Notes under the pieces: model-generated
What the model was told of the DNA's origin: nothing
The model's input: only the letters and a program-made list of their open reading frames with translations
Database searches by the model: none
Assembly: GCF_003025555.1 (NCBI RefSeq)
Contig: NZ_PYMH01000002.1
Coordinates: forward strand, 558,001-622,000
Direction: 5' to 3'
From: Photobacterium lutimaris
Lineage (GTDB): Bacteria; Pseudomonadota; Gammaproteobacteria; Enterobacterales; Vibrionaceae
Length of the DNA: 64,000 bases
Shown here: positions 33,769-43,187 of the stretch, piece by piece
How the letters are laid out: the number at the start of each line of letters is the position of its first letter
How positions within the stretch are numbered: the first letter of the stretch is position 1
Program-made: the position numbers and the translations under genes

Positions 33769-34412
33769 TACAACGTCTCTGTGTCTAACATTCCATGGCG
33801 GATAGCAAGGTGAGTAAGCTCAACATCACCGTTGATGTCTAGCTTATTAAACAGACGGTAGCGATAGCTGTTTACGGTCTTTGGACTCAGATTCAGTTGC
33901 TCTGAAATATCGGTGACTTTCTGTCCCTTCGTGATCATCATCATGATCTGAAGTTCACGTTCAGAAAGATCTTTGAAAGGGTTTTCAGAATCTGGCGCAA
34001 ACTGGCTCAATGCCATCTGTTGTGCAATTTCCGGTGAAATGTAACGTTGACCGCTGTTGACCATACGAATTGCATTAATCATTTCGTCAGGGCCGGCACC
34101 TTTAGTTAGGTAACCTGCTGCACCAGCCTGCATCACTTTCGTCGGGAACGGATTTTCTGTATGAATCGTCAGAACGATAATTTTGACATCAGGACTAAAG
34201 CGCAAGATTTTACGTGTCGCTTCAAGGCCACCGATACCTGGCATATTCATATCCATAAGTATGATATCCGCATGTGAATTGCGGCACCATTTTACGGCTT
34301 CTTCACCACTGTCGGCTTCCCCTACCACTTTTATACCACGGACATCTTCAAGCAGACGTCGGATCCCTGTGCGAACCAGTTCGTGATCATCTACAAGGAA
34401 TACATTAATCAA
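33768..34412 (-). CDS. uvrY: Two-component response regulator UvrY/VarA (GacA family)
   Basis: 214 residues: receiver domain ([22 protein letters not shown], phospho-Asp in ILMDMNMPG, Lys in GAAGYLTKG) and a LuxR-type HTH ([43 protein letters not shown]). The start is TTG at 34412, set by a GGAG 8 bases upstream and by alignment to UvrY/VarA, which begin MIN; an upstream in-frame ATG at 34544 would add 44 unlikely residues. With its sensor BarA/VarS it turns on CsrB-type small RNAs, affecting carbon use, motility and virulence. It is translationally coupled to uvrC. Confidence 0.96.
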   Translation of the reverse strand: MINVFLVDDHELVRTGIRRLLEDVRGIKVVGEADSGEEAVKWCRNSHADIILMDMNMPGIGGLEATRKILRFSPDVKIIVLTIHTENPFPTKVMQAGAAGYLTKGAGPDEMINAIRMVNSGQRYISPEIAQQMALSQFAPDSENPFKDLSERELQIMMMITKGQKVTDISEQLNLSPKTVNSYRYRLFNKLDINGDVELTHLAIRHGMLDTETL

Positions 34413-35150
34413 GCTGTATCTCCAATATGATTTGGCTCTGCACCCAGCCGGATTGGCGGGATAGCTGTTACTGATATTACCCAATTCTACCTTAACTTCC
34501 CATCTGAACTCATGCAGTTTCTGCGTGACAGCGCATATTTTCACAGTAAGTTAAGGCTTGACAAAACAGTGCCTTGTCAATTTTACAAGCTTCAAAATAA
34601 AATAGCTTGGACAGCAGTATTTACTAAATTTAGGAAAAAATAAAGTGAAATATTCATGATATCCAATTAGTTAGATTTATCTCAAAAAGATAGCTCCAAA
34701 CTGTACTATTATTGTGACAAACAATACGTTGAATCAATCATCCATAAGTGGTGTCTGTGATAGCTTTCGACGCCAAAGCTAAAAAAAAGCAATTACTTAC
34801 CGTATCCCCCAGACTTTTCGGCTAGCAAAAAAAATTTATCCCCAAAAGCACCTGAGTGATCAGGCAATGACTTTTAACTACGTCTCAACGCCAGACAATG
34901 TTCAACGCAACAGCAAGCAAACTGACATCTGTCTAAGAGTTAGACGTCTAGATGTAGAGGTTTCCCTTCTGTTTGATGTTCATGTATTATGTCGCGTCCT
35001 TATGCCTGCCGGCATAATTGCTCTTGCTTAAATATGGATATTTGCAGCGTTTAACCACATCTAATTTGTGGGCATTCTTTTGGAGTTGGCAAGCAGCTTT
35101 GTGGCCGGCAATGTCCAAGCAAATACCCAAGAGCTTTAAAAGGTTATGTC
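34413..35150. other. Divergent control region of uvrY and the ECF transporter
   Basis: 738 bases without a protein gene. It holds the uvrY promoter side, with an inverted repeat TTGACAA-N9-TTGTCAA at 34558-34580, and the transporter promoter side with a MetJ-like operator at 34942-34957. I looked for SAM, TPP, cobalamin and preQ1 riboswitch signatures and did not recognise one. Confidence 0.5.
34942..34957 (+). promoter_or_regulatory. MetJ-like operator (tandem met boxes) upstream of the ECF transporter
   Basis: AGACGTCT is the exact MetJ consensus octamer; it is followed in phase by AGATGTAG, a 5-of-8 match, as expected for co-operative MetJ dimers that need at least two adjacent boxes. A TATTAT box at 34985-34990 could be the -10 of the transporter promoter. 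The transporter start lies 193 bp downstream. Confidence 0.68.
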
Positions 35151-35702
35151 ATGAATCTCTCTGCCAAGACAGTTGTGCTCATCGCAATCGGTGCAGCCTT
35201 ATATGGTATTGGTGGTTTACCTATGTTCGGTATTCCTGTCTTTGCAAATACCACTCTCAAACCCGCCATGGCAGTACTTGCCTTATTTGGTGTGCTATTC
35301 GGTCCTCTCGTTGGATTTCTTGTTGGATTCATCGGACACTGGGTTACCGACCTTTTCGCCGGTTGGGGCGTATGGGTCACTTGGGTACTCGGTTCAGGAA
35401 TTGTTGGCCTTGTTATTGGCCTGTATCCAAAACTGACCAAAGAGCGTATTGAAAAAGGGCTATTCTCCAAGCTTGACTTCAGCCTGTTCGTACTCCTTGC
35501 CTTTATCGGCAATGTGGTTGGCTATGGTTGTTCAGCCTTCCTCGATGCGGTTTTATATGCCGAACCGTTTACTAAGGTCCTGGCGCAACTCACCATCATT
35601 GCTGCGGGTAACACCGTACTGATCGCCATTGTCGGCCACTTCATCCTTTCCGCTGTCGCAAAACGCAAGCAACAAAGCTACAACCTGATCGAGGCCGAAT
35701 AA
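35151..35702 (+). CDS. ECF transporter substrate-binding (S) subunit, UPF0397 family
   Basis: 183 residues, five or six hydrophobic helices, matching the UPF0397 family almost word for word ([65 protein letters not shown]). S subunits give ECF transporters their substrate choice; this family's vitamin or amino-acid substrate is not settled to my knowledge. The start has AAAAGG 8 bases upstream. The next gene begins 3 bases after the stop. The MetJ-like operator upstream hints at methionine or a precursor. Confidence 0.88.
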   Translation: MNLSAKTVVLIAIGAALYGIGGLPMFGIPVFANTTLKPAMAVLALFGVLFGPLVGFLVGFIGHWVTDLFAGWGVWVTWVLGSGIVGLVIGLYPKLTKERIEKGLFSKLDFSLFVLLAFIGNVVGYGCSAFLDAVLYAEPFTKVLAQLTIIAAGNTVLIAIVGHFILSAVAKRKQQSYNLIEAE

Positions 35703-35705
35703 GCT

Positions 35706-37400
35706 ATGTCCATTCAGTTTACTGACTTCTCATTCCAATACTGGGCGCTGCAAAAGCCAACCCTGAAAAACATCAACCTGACTATCGAACAAGGTGAAAA
35801 GGTTGTCATCGTCGGTCCAAGCGGGAGCGGAAAATCGACCTTGGGACAGTGTTTGAATGGCCTGATCCCTTTTTCTGTAAAGGGTGATATGACTGGCAGC
35901 CTTAAGATTAACGGCAAGGAAACCCAGACAATGGATCTGCACCAATGCACAGGCATGGTGGGAACGGTACTGCAAGACACCGATGGACAGTTTGTCGGCC
36001 TGAGCGTAGGCGAAGACATCGCATTTGCCTTGGAAAACCAAATGATTGCACCAGGCGTGATGCGCCAAGTAGTCGAAGAAACTGCCGCGATGATGGCACT
36101 GGACGAAATCCTCCAGATGTCCCCGTTCGATCTCAGCGGTGGCCAAAAGCAACGGGTATCACTGGCCGGTGTTATGGTCGATGATGTCGATATCCTGCTG
36201 TTTGACGAACCCCTCGCAAGCTTGGATCCGAAAACGGGCAAATCTACCATTGAGATCATCGATCGCCTTCACCGCGAAACCGGTAAAACCGTGGTGATCA
36301 TCGAACACCGCCTCGAAGATGTGCTTCACTGTCACGCAGACCGTATTATCCTGATGGAACGCGGTGAAATCGTTGCCAACCTGACACCTGATGAGCTGCT
36401 AGCCAGCCCGCTATTGGCTCAGCACGGGATCCGCGAGCCCCTTTATTTATCAGCGTTGAAAGCGGCCGGTTGCGAAGTACGCCAATCAGACAAGCCAGCC
36501 TATTTATCGACTATCGATATTGCCCGCTTCAAGCCGCAAGTACTCAACTGGTTTAGTCAAGGTGACACGGTCACGGAAAAAGCACACGCAGCCCCTTTGC
36601 TTGAAGTAAACAATCTCAGCTATTCCTATGATGGCGAGCGCCAAACACTGGACGATGTTAGCTTTACCATTCATCAAGGCGAATTTGTCTCTATTTTAGG
36701 GAAGAACGGTTCGGGCAAGTCAACCATTACCCGTTTAATCATGGGCGTATTGGAACCGGATGTCGGTAACATTAGTTTTGAAGGCATCGACTTGGCAACT
36801 CGATCGATTTTCGAACGTAGCCAAGATATCGGTATTGTTCTGCAAAACCCGAACCATATGATTTCCCACCACATGATTTTCGATGAAGTGGCCTCAGGTT
36901 TACGTAACCGTGGCCTACCTGAAAACGAAGTCGAAACCAAGGTATTGGAAGCCTTAACGCTGTGCGGATTGGCGCGCTACCGCCATTGGCCGATTGACGC
37001 ATTAAGCTACGGCCAGAAAAAGCGCGTGACGATTGCCACAATTTTGGTACTGGAGCCTAAACTGCTGATCCTTGATGAGCCAACAGCCGGACAGGATTAC
37101 CATCACTACACAGTGATGATGAGCTTTATCAAAGAACTCAACCAAAAGCTGGGGATCACCATTTTGATCATCTCCCACGATATGCATTTGGTTCTGGAGT
37201 ATACCCAACGTGCCATTGTCATTGCTGACAGCAAGTTGTTGGCCGACTCTAGCGTTAACGAAGTGTTCAGCCAGCCGACATTGCTCGAGCAGGCTAACCT
37301 GACCGTCACCAGTTTGTATACGCTTGCCGCACGCTTGGGTATCGAACGTATTGATCACTTTATCCGTTGCTTCATTAACCATGAGGCAGGCTCACACTAA
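35706..37400 (+). CDS. ECF transporter duplicated ATP-binding (A-A') subunit
   Basis: 564 residues with two ABC ATPase domains in one chain. Domain 1 (about 1-230) has GPSGSGKST, the signature LSGGQKQRV and a VDILLFDEPLASLD Walker B. Domain 2 (about 300-540) has GKNGSGKST, LSYGQKKRV as a degenerate signature (Tyr for Gly), and LLILDEPTAGQD. The His of the switch loop is in IIEHRLEDV and IISHDMHLV. One protein therefore supplies both ATPases of the ECF module. It is in an operon, 3 bases after the S subunit, and its stop overlaps the T-subunit start (TAATG). Confidence 0.94.
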   Translation: MSIQFTDFSFQYWALQKPTLKNINLTIEQGEKVVIVGPSGSGKSTLGQCLNGLIPFSVKGDMTGSLKINGKETQTMDLHQCTGMVGTVLQDTDGQFVGLSVGEDIAFALENQMIAPGVMRQVVEETAAMMALDEILQMSPFDLSGGQKQRVSLAGVMVDDVDILLFDEPLASLDPKTGKSTIEIIDRLHRETGKTVVIIEHRLEDVLHCHADRIILMERGEIVANLTPDELLASPLLAQHGIREPLYLSALKAAGCEVRQSDKPAYLSTIDIARFKPQVLNWFSQGDTVTEKAHAAPLLEVNNLSYSYDGERQTLDDVSFTIHQGEFVSILGKNGSGKSTITRLIMGVLEPDVGNISFEGIDLATRSIFERSQDIGIVLQNPNHMISHHMIFDEVASGLRNRGLPENEVETKVLEALTLCGLARYRHWPIDALSYGQKKRVTIATILVLEPKLLILDEPTAGQDYHHYTVMMSFIKELNQKLGITILIISHDMHLVLEYTQRAIVIADSKLLADSSVNEVFSQPTLLEQANLTVTSLYTLAARLGIERIDHFIRCFINHEAGSH

Positions 37401-38239
37401 TGAAAACCAATAAGATTAAATTCGGTATTAGCTATATCAATACCGGCTCTCCCCTGCATGCGCTAAACGGGATCACCAAGTTCATTTTGTTTATGGCTTG
37501 GGTCACCATGGTATTGATGACATTCGACATCCGTATCATTGTTGCGATGATCCTAGTTGGCTTTGGTTTGCTACACCTTTCACGGGTTCCCTTTGCTAGC
37601 TATAAAACCTTGATGACAGGAACAGTAACGGTATTGCTACTTAATGCCCTATTCATGTTCCTGATCGCCCCGCAACAGGGTAAGGAGTACATGGGTAGCC
37701 AAACCGTGCTGTTGGCATTACCGGGGAACTACTCGCTGACTCAGGAAACGTTGTTTTACTTGGTAACCGTGACACTGAAATACTTCAGTATGTTTCCTGT
37801 CGCTCTGCTGTTTGTATTCACAACTCACCCAACTGAGTTTTCAGCTAGCCTAAACAAACTGGGCGTGCCATACCGTATTGCCTATGCCGTAAGCCTGACA
37901 CTGCGCTATTTGCCTGAAGTGACCAAAGACTTCATCAATATCATGCATGCCCAGCAAGCGCGTGGGGTTGATATCTCAAAAAATGCGCCGGTATTAACCC
38001 GCATCAAGAACGTGGCAAAAATCCTCGGACCGTTGATTTTCTCGAGCCTAGACCGAGCAGAGGTGATCTCCAATGCCATGACCTTGCGCGGATTTGGCCA
38101 ACACAAACGCCGTAGCTGGTACAGCCTAAAACCGATGGCCAAGGCCGACTTTGCGGTCTTGTTCACCATTGTTGTTGTCTTGGCGCTTGGCTTTGCCAAC
38201 CGCTACCAAGCCGAGCAACTGTTCTGGTACCCTCTCTGA
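37400..38239 (+). CDS. ECF transporter transmembrane (T) subunit
   Basis: 279 residues with five to six membrane helices and the coupling-helix pair typical of EcfT: AQQARGVDIS and NAMTLRGFGQ, each with the conserved Arg-Gly that docks on the ATPases. The order S, A-A', T with near-zero spacing shows a dedicated rather than shared (group II) ECF transporter. No terminator was found after it; the sequence that follows is the AT-rich patch with gene debris. Confidence 0.93.
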   Translation: MKTNKIKFGISYINTGSPLHALNGITKFILFMAWVTMVLMTFDIRIIVAMILVGFGLLHLSRVPFASYKTLMTGTVTVLLLNALFMFLIAPQQGKEYMGSQTVLLALPGNYSLTQETLFYLVTVTLKYFSMFPVALLFVFTTHPTEFSASLNKLGVPYRIAYAVSLTLRYLPEVTKDFINIMHAQQARGVDISKNAPVLTRIKNVAKILGPLIFSSLDRAEVISNAMTLRGFGQHKRRSWYSLKPMAKADFAVLFTIVVVLALGFANRYQAEQLFWYPL

Positions 38240-38408
38240 TGAGTTACACATAATCCCAGCGCACAAAGTTCCTTCGATGGTCGATGCTCTAAAGCAATTA
38301 GAAACTAAAGCTTCTTTAGTGCTTCAAAGTCATCTCAAATACGAAACAATTGTCGTTATAGGTAAGTCTTCATTAAGGCTACAATTGATAAGATTAATAA
38401 CAAATTGA
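38238..38408 (+). pseudogene. Coding-like fragment after the T subunit, probable gene remnant
   Basis: An open frame with no start of its own begins inside the ecfT stop and reads DELHIIPAHKVPSMVDALKQ and on to a stop at 38408. It has plausible amino-acid composition (the frame could restart at ATG 38278, giving 43 residues) but no ribosome-binding site. It looks like the C-terminal piece of a gene cut by the rearrangement that brought in the glycosyltransferases. I cannot name the parent. Confidence 0.35.
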
Positions 38409-38913
38409 GTTGATTGACATGGTGACTTGGTACTTACATAAATCGTAATGTTCACCATCTGATATAGCGCCCAAATGAGCATGGTCACATAGGATGGGAC
38501 TGTTAATTTTGAATACCAAACAGCTTAAATGGAATAATTTGGAACTGCTTGGTAACTAGGATCTGTTGATCTTTCGAGTTGGTTTTTGCAGCTATTTTAG
38601 GTTTTTATACAAGTCAGAGGGTTTGAAACTTAGTCATTCACCTGATATACCAATAACGCTGTAAAAGGATTACAAGCGCTACCTGAAGGGACGGCAAAAA
38701 GCGTTTTATTGATAATCACTAAGCGGTACACCTCTTGACGCGATTAAACGCTTTAACTAAAGGTCCCAATTTGAACAAAAATCAACCATTAAAGATAAAC
38801 AGCCCCAAAACCCACTAAAATTTAAAGTTAGAGGTGATATCATATGTATTGCTGCGCTTTTTGTTAGTGATCAACTTTGAATATGGTGTGTTTAGTTTGG
38901 ATATAGTAAAAGT
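38240..38913. other. 674-bp gene-poor region upstream of the glycosyltransferases
   Basis: AT-richer than the genes to the left. Apart from the fragment at 38238-38408 I find no gene; short stretches look like decayed coding sequence in shifting frames. No JUMPstart-type element, transposase or clear inverted-repeat ends were recognised. Confidence 0.4.
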
Positions 38914-39999
38914 ATGAAAGTAGCTATCGCGATTGATCGGTTATCTAAAGGCGGAGCGCCGAAGGTGATGCTATCACTGGCCAACGAGTTATTGACACTT
39001 GGTCATGAGCCACATTTTCTTGTGATGTCAGAGGAAAATATTTACAATTTACCTAACGGAATCAATGCCCATTTCTTCTTTAAGAATGATGACAAAAGAC
39101 TTAACAGATTATTCAACCTCGATAAGATAGCTGATGAACTTAGTGCAAAGATTGCGAAAGTCGAGTCTGAAGTCGGTCAATTTGACCTATTTTTGTCTAA
39201 TTTAGACAAAACAAATTTATTGATGGCAAAAACAGCAGTTAAGCCTTTATTTTTTGTCTTGCACGCATCAGTGGAAGAAGAGCTGAAAAGGCACGCAATG
39301 TTGGGACCGTTAAAGTATGTAAAAAAAATAAGGTCAAAACAAGCACTTAACGGGAAGCATTTAGTCACTGTCTCAAAAGGTATTGAAGAAGAGATTAGAA
39401 CTAAGGGAAGAATTAAACCCGCATCGCTCACCACTATATACAACCCTTTTGACATTAAGGATATTGTATCTAAGTCACTAGAGTCTAATCCAGAGATTCC
39501 TACCGGTGATTATTGGATTCATATTGGGCGTTTTGTACAACAAAAGAGACATGACATCCTATTCGCATCTTTATCAAAGATGGAAAACAATCTCCCTATT
39601 GTTTTGTTATGTCATAAACCCAAGCAAGCAAGAAAACTGGCGAGAAAATATGGCGTTGAAGACCGCTTGATTATCCCAGAATTTCAGTATAACCCCTACC
39701 CGTGGATTAGAGCGGCTAAAGGGATGTTATTGAGCTCCGATTTTGAGGGGCTACCAACTGTTTTAATTGAGTCTCTGATATGCGGTACTCCCGTTGTGAG
39801 CACTGATTGTCCGCATGGTCCAAAGGAAATATTATTGGATAGTTTGGCTGAGTATTTGGTTCCGAGACGTGACCCAGAAAAACTTGCCCAAAAAGCCGAT
39901 CTATTGTTGTCAAGAACGATAGACTTGACTGATTGTGACATTGAAAGCAAAGTGGCATCAGAAGTGGTGGCTAAGCAATATCTGGGGTTGATGGGTTAA
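38914..39999 (+). CDS. Glycosyltransferase family 4-type protein
   Basis: 361 residues, GT-B fold. The N-terminus (KVAIAIDRLSKGGAPKVMLSLANEL) and the C-terminal nucleotide-sugar domain (YWIHIGRFVQQKRHDILFASL, then GMLLSSDFEGLPTVLIESLICGTPVVSTDCPHGPKEIL) are classic GT4, with the E-x7-E motif in FEGLPTVLIE. It would add a sugar to a lipid-linked or surface glycan in the cytoplasm. Codon use is AT-richer than the flanking core genes. The following gene starts 5 bases after its stop, so the two form an operon. Sugar and acceptor are not readable. Confidence 0.88.
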   Translation: MKVAIAIDRLSKGGAPKVMLSLANELLTLGHEPHFLVMSEENIYNLPNGINAHFFFKNDDKRLNRLFNLDKIADELSAKIAKVESEVGQFDLFLSNLDKTNLLMAKTAVKPLFFVLHASVEEELKRHAMLGPLKYVKKIRSKQALNGKHLVTVSKGIEEEIRTKGRIKPASLTTIYNPFDIKDIVSKSLESNPEIPTGDYWIHIGRFVQQKRHDILFASLSKMENNLPIVLLCHKPKQARKLARKYGVEDRLIIPEFQYNPYPWIRAAKGMLLSSDFEGLPTVLIESLICGTPVVSTDCPHGPKEILLDSLAEYLVPRRDPEKLAQKADLLLSRTIDLTDCDIESKVASEVVAKQYLGLMG

Positions 40000-40004
40000 T
40001 TTTT

Positions 40005-41003
40005 ATGTCTTTTTTACCAACCAAGAAAAAAATCGTTTTCGAAAATACCTATTTCAGTTTGTTCATTTATGTGCTTCTGGATGATGACTGGCAAAATAGT
40101 GATTATATCTTTTGGGGGAATCGATTTACGTTGAACTGCGTGAAGCGAATGGCAAACACTGTAAACGTGTTAGAGTGCTCCTACCATTATTTGCCTAGAA
40201 TTATTCCTAAGTTGAACAAAGCGCCTGTTCAGTACTTTAAGAGAAAAATTGAGCAAAAGCAGATTTTTCGAAGCTATGATATTTGTGTTGGCAATGCACG
40301 TGAAATAAACAACCCTTTGATAAACATAGACCGAGTTCAAATTGATGACGGCGTGGGAACAACTCATGTGGAACTTGCTAAAGGTCCAAAGAAGAACAGC
40401 GTGTTAAGTCGCTTTCTTAGTCGACTCGTTCTCAAAGAAGCCACGAAGATTTCTAAAATTGAAAAGTTTTATCTCAGCCAAGACATTGAAGTTAAAGCAG
40501 AGTTCAAAGAGAAGATCGAAGTTCTTGATCTAACTGCTTTGTGGGCAGAAAAAACTGAAGAGCAGCGTGCCCAGATACTTGAATTGTTTGATGTTGATGC
40601 CAATGAGTTTGAATGCTTCGACAGCAGGTACAGTGTACTCTTCACGCAACCTTTAAATGAAGTGATTTCGGGTTATTCTGAGCAAAGTAAGGTTGATGGC
40701 TATAAGACTCTACTTAAAAACTTAGACATAGATGAGTCAAAATTGATTATCAAACCTCATCCAGCGGATCAAACGGACTATACTGTGCACTTTCCTCATG
40801 CATCGGTTCTTCGCCCAAGCTTTCCTGCAGAAATTATGTCTTTATTAGGCATGGAAGCGGATAAGGTTATAACATTAACTTCGACAGCCGTTGAGCTTTT
40901 TCGACATAGCAGTCGAGAGGTTGTCTACGCTAAAGCTCCTGATTATTTTAAATTGCCTGAAAAGCGTGCAAAAGCATTCAATTCTCTTGATTTTAAAAAG
41001 TAG
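40005..41003 (+). CDS. Putative sialyltransferase-like glycosyltransferase (GT52-like)
   Basis: 332 residues. The C-terminal half has the KLIIKPHPADQTDY motif (the 'HP' motif), followed by an FPAEI segment and a TLTSTAVE stretch, a pattern shared by bacterial sialyltransferases of the GT52 and polysialyltransferase groups. An earlier DDGVGTTH segment may be the acceptor loop. No signal peptide. It probably transfers sialic acid or a similar sugar to a surface polysaccharide, but there are no sialic-acid synthesis genes in view. AT-rich like its partner, with no ribosome-binding site better than TTTTT before ATG. Confidence 0.65.
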   Translation: MSFLPTKKKIVFENTYFSLFIYVLLDDDWQNSDYIFWGNRFTLNCVKRMANTVNVLECSYHYLPRIIPKLNKAPVQYFKRKIEQKQIFRSYDICVGNAREINNPLINIDRVQIDDGVGTTHVELAKGPKKNSVLSRFLSRLVLKEATKISKIEKFYLSQDIEVKAEFKEKIEVLDLTALWAEKTEEQRAQILELFDVDANEFECFDSRYSVLFTQPLNEVISGYSEQSKVDGYKTLLKNLDIDESKLIIKPHPADQTDYTVHFPHASVLRPSFPAEIMSLLGMEADKVITLTSTAVELFRHSSREVVYAKAPDYFKLPEKRAKAFNSLDFKK

Positions 41004-41039
41004 TGTGAGGCTTGCTGCACCTTTCGCGCTTACCTCGAC

Positions 41040-41070
41040 AAATGCCATGACATTACGTGGCTTGGCATTT
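41040..41070 (+). terminator. Hairpin after the glycosyltransferase pair, possible terminator
   Basis: AAATGCCA and TGGCATTT pair perfectly around a 15-base loop, followed by TCTAGGTTTT. It lies 37 bases after the second glycosyltransferase stop. The same bases resemble part of ecfT (see findings). Confidence 0.5.
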
Positions 41071-41301
41071 TCTAGGTTTTAGCGTAAATACTCGATAGCC
41101 AAGACTCATAGGCCAGCAAGCTTTCAGTTAGCGTTACTGGCGTTTTTTCATTTCCGTTGCATTACCTAAGAATACGGCACTTTCCCCTCTTGCTAACATC
41201 ATCATGTTCGTTACTTCCTCGTTGTTCTCGATAATCTTTTTATGAACTAACTGCTAAAGCTACACGTAAACTTAATAACTAGATTTTACGAGTAGTTCGA
41301 T

Positions 41302-42666
41302 ATGAAATCGGAGACAATTATCAACAAGGATAAACAAAGAACTGCAAGAGAATACGCAAAGGTCCCCAAAGGACGTCTCTCTCGTTTGGGACAACTCGGC
41401 TCGTTGGCAACGCGCGTAGCTGGCAGCATGGTCACCGAAGGGGTCAAGCAACTCGCCCAGGGAAACCGTCCCAAAGCCAGTGAGTTATTACTTACCCCAA
41501 GCAATGCCAAGCGGGTTGCTGAGCAGTTAGCTCAACTTCGGGGTGCAGCAATGAAGGTGGGGCAGCTTCTTTCTATGGATGCTGGGGACCTACTTCCTCC
41601 CGAGCTCAGTGAGCTACTTGCCCGGTTACGGGCAGAAGCCAAAGCCATGCCTATCAGCCAACTCAACGCAGTGCTGCAAGAAGAGTGGGAGCTCGATTGG
41701 CAAGACAGATTCCAAACCTTCTCTTTCTATCCCGTTGCAGCGGCCTCAATTGGCCAGGTGCATTCAGCCACCAACCTCGATGGCAAAAAGATAGCGCTGA
41801 AAATCCAGTATCCCGGTATAAAAGAAAGCATTGATAGTGATGTCGACAATGTCGCGACATTATTACGGGTATCAGGTCTCTTACCCAAGGATGTCGATTA
41901 TCAAGATTTGTTAGAAGAGGCAAAAAAGCAGCTTCATGCTGAAGCCGATTATCTACTCGAAGCCTCTTTGCTCAAGCAATACCAGCAACACCTCGCGCCA
42001 GACTCTCGCTATCTCATTCCCGATGTCTTTGACGAGTTGACCACAGAGAACATCCTTGCCATGCAATTTGTCGATGGCTTACCGGTAGAAACACTGACGG
42101 ATCAGCCACAGCATGTGCGTGACCTCGTCATGGAGCTTGCCTTTGAATTATTGTTCAAAGAAATGTTTGAGTTCAAGCTCGTACAAACCGACCCCAATTT
42201 CGCTAACTTTCTGTTTAATGCACAGACCCAACAATTGGTATTGTTAGATTTTGGTGCGACACGCGCCTACCCCGCCCACGTGGCCGATGGTTATCAGCAA
42301 CTGCTCAGCGCTGCTCTCTATCACAACAAAACGTCTATGAATGATGCGCTACGACAAATCGGCTTTTTCAGCCAGCCAATCACCCCTTCACAACAGGACG
42401 CCGTAATTGAGCTTTGCCTGGAAGCCTGTGAGCCAATTATGACGGATGGTGAATTTGATTTTGGCCAAACTGACTTAGCCCGAAGAATTCGTGATGCAGG
42501 TACCGCGCTGAGCATGAAGGAAAATTACTGGCACACCCCACCCGCTGATGCGATATTCTTCCACCGTAAATTAGGTGGGCTGTATCTTCTGGCAGCTCGA
42601 CTTAAAGCAAGGGTCAATGTCAGGGAGATCTTTTCACCTTATTTATTGTCACCAGCAAGTACATAA
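41302..42666 (+). CDS. ABC1/AarF (UbiB-like) atypical kinase family protein
   Basis: 454 residues of the ADCK/UbiB family. Family features are in order: the KxGQ motif in GAAMKVGQLLSMDAGDLLPPEL, the Ala-rich loop AAASIGQVHSA that replaces the glycine loop, the VAIK-type Lys (IALKIQYPG), the Glu of HAEADYLLEA, the catalytic QTDPNFANF and the metal-binding LLDFGATR. Related proteins support ubiquinone biosynthesis or lipid metabolism. UbiB itself normally sits in ubiEJB; this one is alone and shorter, more like the second, ADCK3/4-type paralogue. Confidence 0.88.
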   Translation: MKSETIINKDKQRTAREYAKVPKGRLSRLGQLGSLATRVAGSMVTEGVKQLAQGNRPKASELLLTPSNAKRVAEQLAQLRGAAMKVGQLLSMDAGDLLPPELSELLARLRAEAKAMPISQLNAVLQEEWELDWQDRFQTFSFYPVAAASIGQVHSATNLDGKKIALKIQYPGIKESIDSDVDNVATLLRVSGLLPKDVDYQDLLEEAKKQLHAEADYLLEASLLKQYQQHLAPDSRYLIPDVFDELTTENILAMQFVDGLPVETLTDQPQHVRDLVMELAFELLFKEMFEFKLVQTDPNFANFLFNAQTQQLVLLDFGATRAYPAHVADGYQQLLSAALYHNKTSMNDALRQIGFFSQPITPSQQDAVIELCLEACEPIMTDGEFDFGQTDLARRIRDAGTALSMKENYWHTPPADAIFFHRKLGGLYLLAARLKARVNVREIFSPYLLSPAST

Positions 42667-42675
42667 CGCGTTGTT

Positions 42676-42999
42676 TTACGAAGAAGGGCTCAGATAATGA
42701 GCCCGCCAATAACCTGCGTCATCAAACAGTTCTTCATTGAGAGCAATAGCATTTTCGATCGACAAGAACAGCTCTGAATTTTCTTCGCCTAACGACTGAA
42801 GCTTTTCACGTGCCCTGTACAGTTCAGCTATGTAATCTTGCTGGATTTGCACTGACGGGTTTTGAGACTGACTCTGAGCAGCATAACTTTGGCTTCCTTC
42901 ACCGGCTTGCGGTCCATCTTGTTCCAGACTGACAACAAGTAACGAGAAGCCTAGAGCCATACCTAACAAACCTGTCTTCATTACACTATTCATCATCAT
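42676..42999 (-). CDS. Small exported or membrane-anchored hypothetical protein
   Basis: 107 residues. A hydrophobic N-terminus (MKTGLLGMALGFSLLVVSL) acts as a signal peptide or anchor, followed by a Gln/Ser-rich stretch and a helical C-terminal half (AELYRAREKLQSLGEENSELFLSIENAIALNEELF) that could form a coiled coil. A GAGG ribosome-binding site precedes the three consecutive ATGs. No family recognised. Confidence 0.55.
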   Translation of the reverse strand: MMMNSVMKTGLLGMALGFSLLVVSLEQDGPQAGEGSQSYAAQSQSQNPSVQIQQDYIAELYRAREKLQSLGEENSELFLSIENAIALNEELFDDAGYWRAHYLSPSS

Positions 43000-43187
43000 G
43001 CAACCTCAAACCTGAACATTGACATTATAATGGCAACCAATTAAACAATGTTCAATTGATGCAGGCTGAACGAGAGAAATTTATTCCACACCGCGCATAA
43101 GCTCAATCTTCTGCTCGCTCACATATACATATAACTGAATTTTCTTAACTATATGGGGATAGGGAGGCGTACGGTACCTCCTTCACA

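Noticed and set aside
34558..34580. TTGACAA-N9-TTGTCAA as an SOS or other repressor operator for uvrY
   Set aside because: It does not fit LexA (CTGT-N8-ACAG) and the arms look like overlapping -35 boxes; recorded only as an inverted repeat.
34740..35150. Riboswitch upstream of the ECF transporter
   Set aside because: No conserved core of SAM, TPP, cobalamin, FMN or preQ1 riboswitches was recognised; the met boxes give a simpler explanation.
38560..38700. Possible insertion-sequence end (GGATCTGTTGATCTTT) and decayed transposase-like frames
   Set aside because: No matching inverted repeat, target duplication or readable transposase segment could be found; the resemblance is from memory only.
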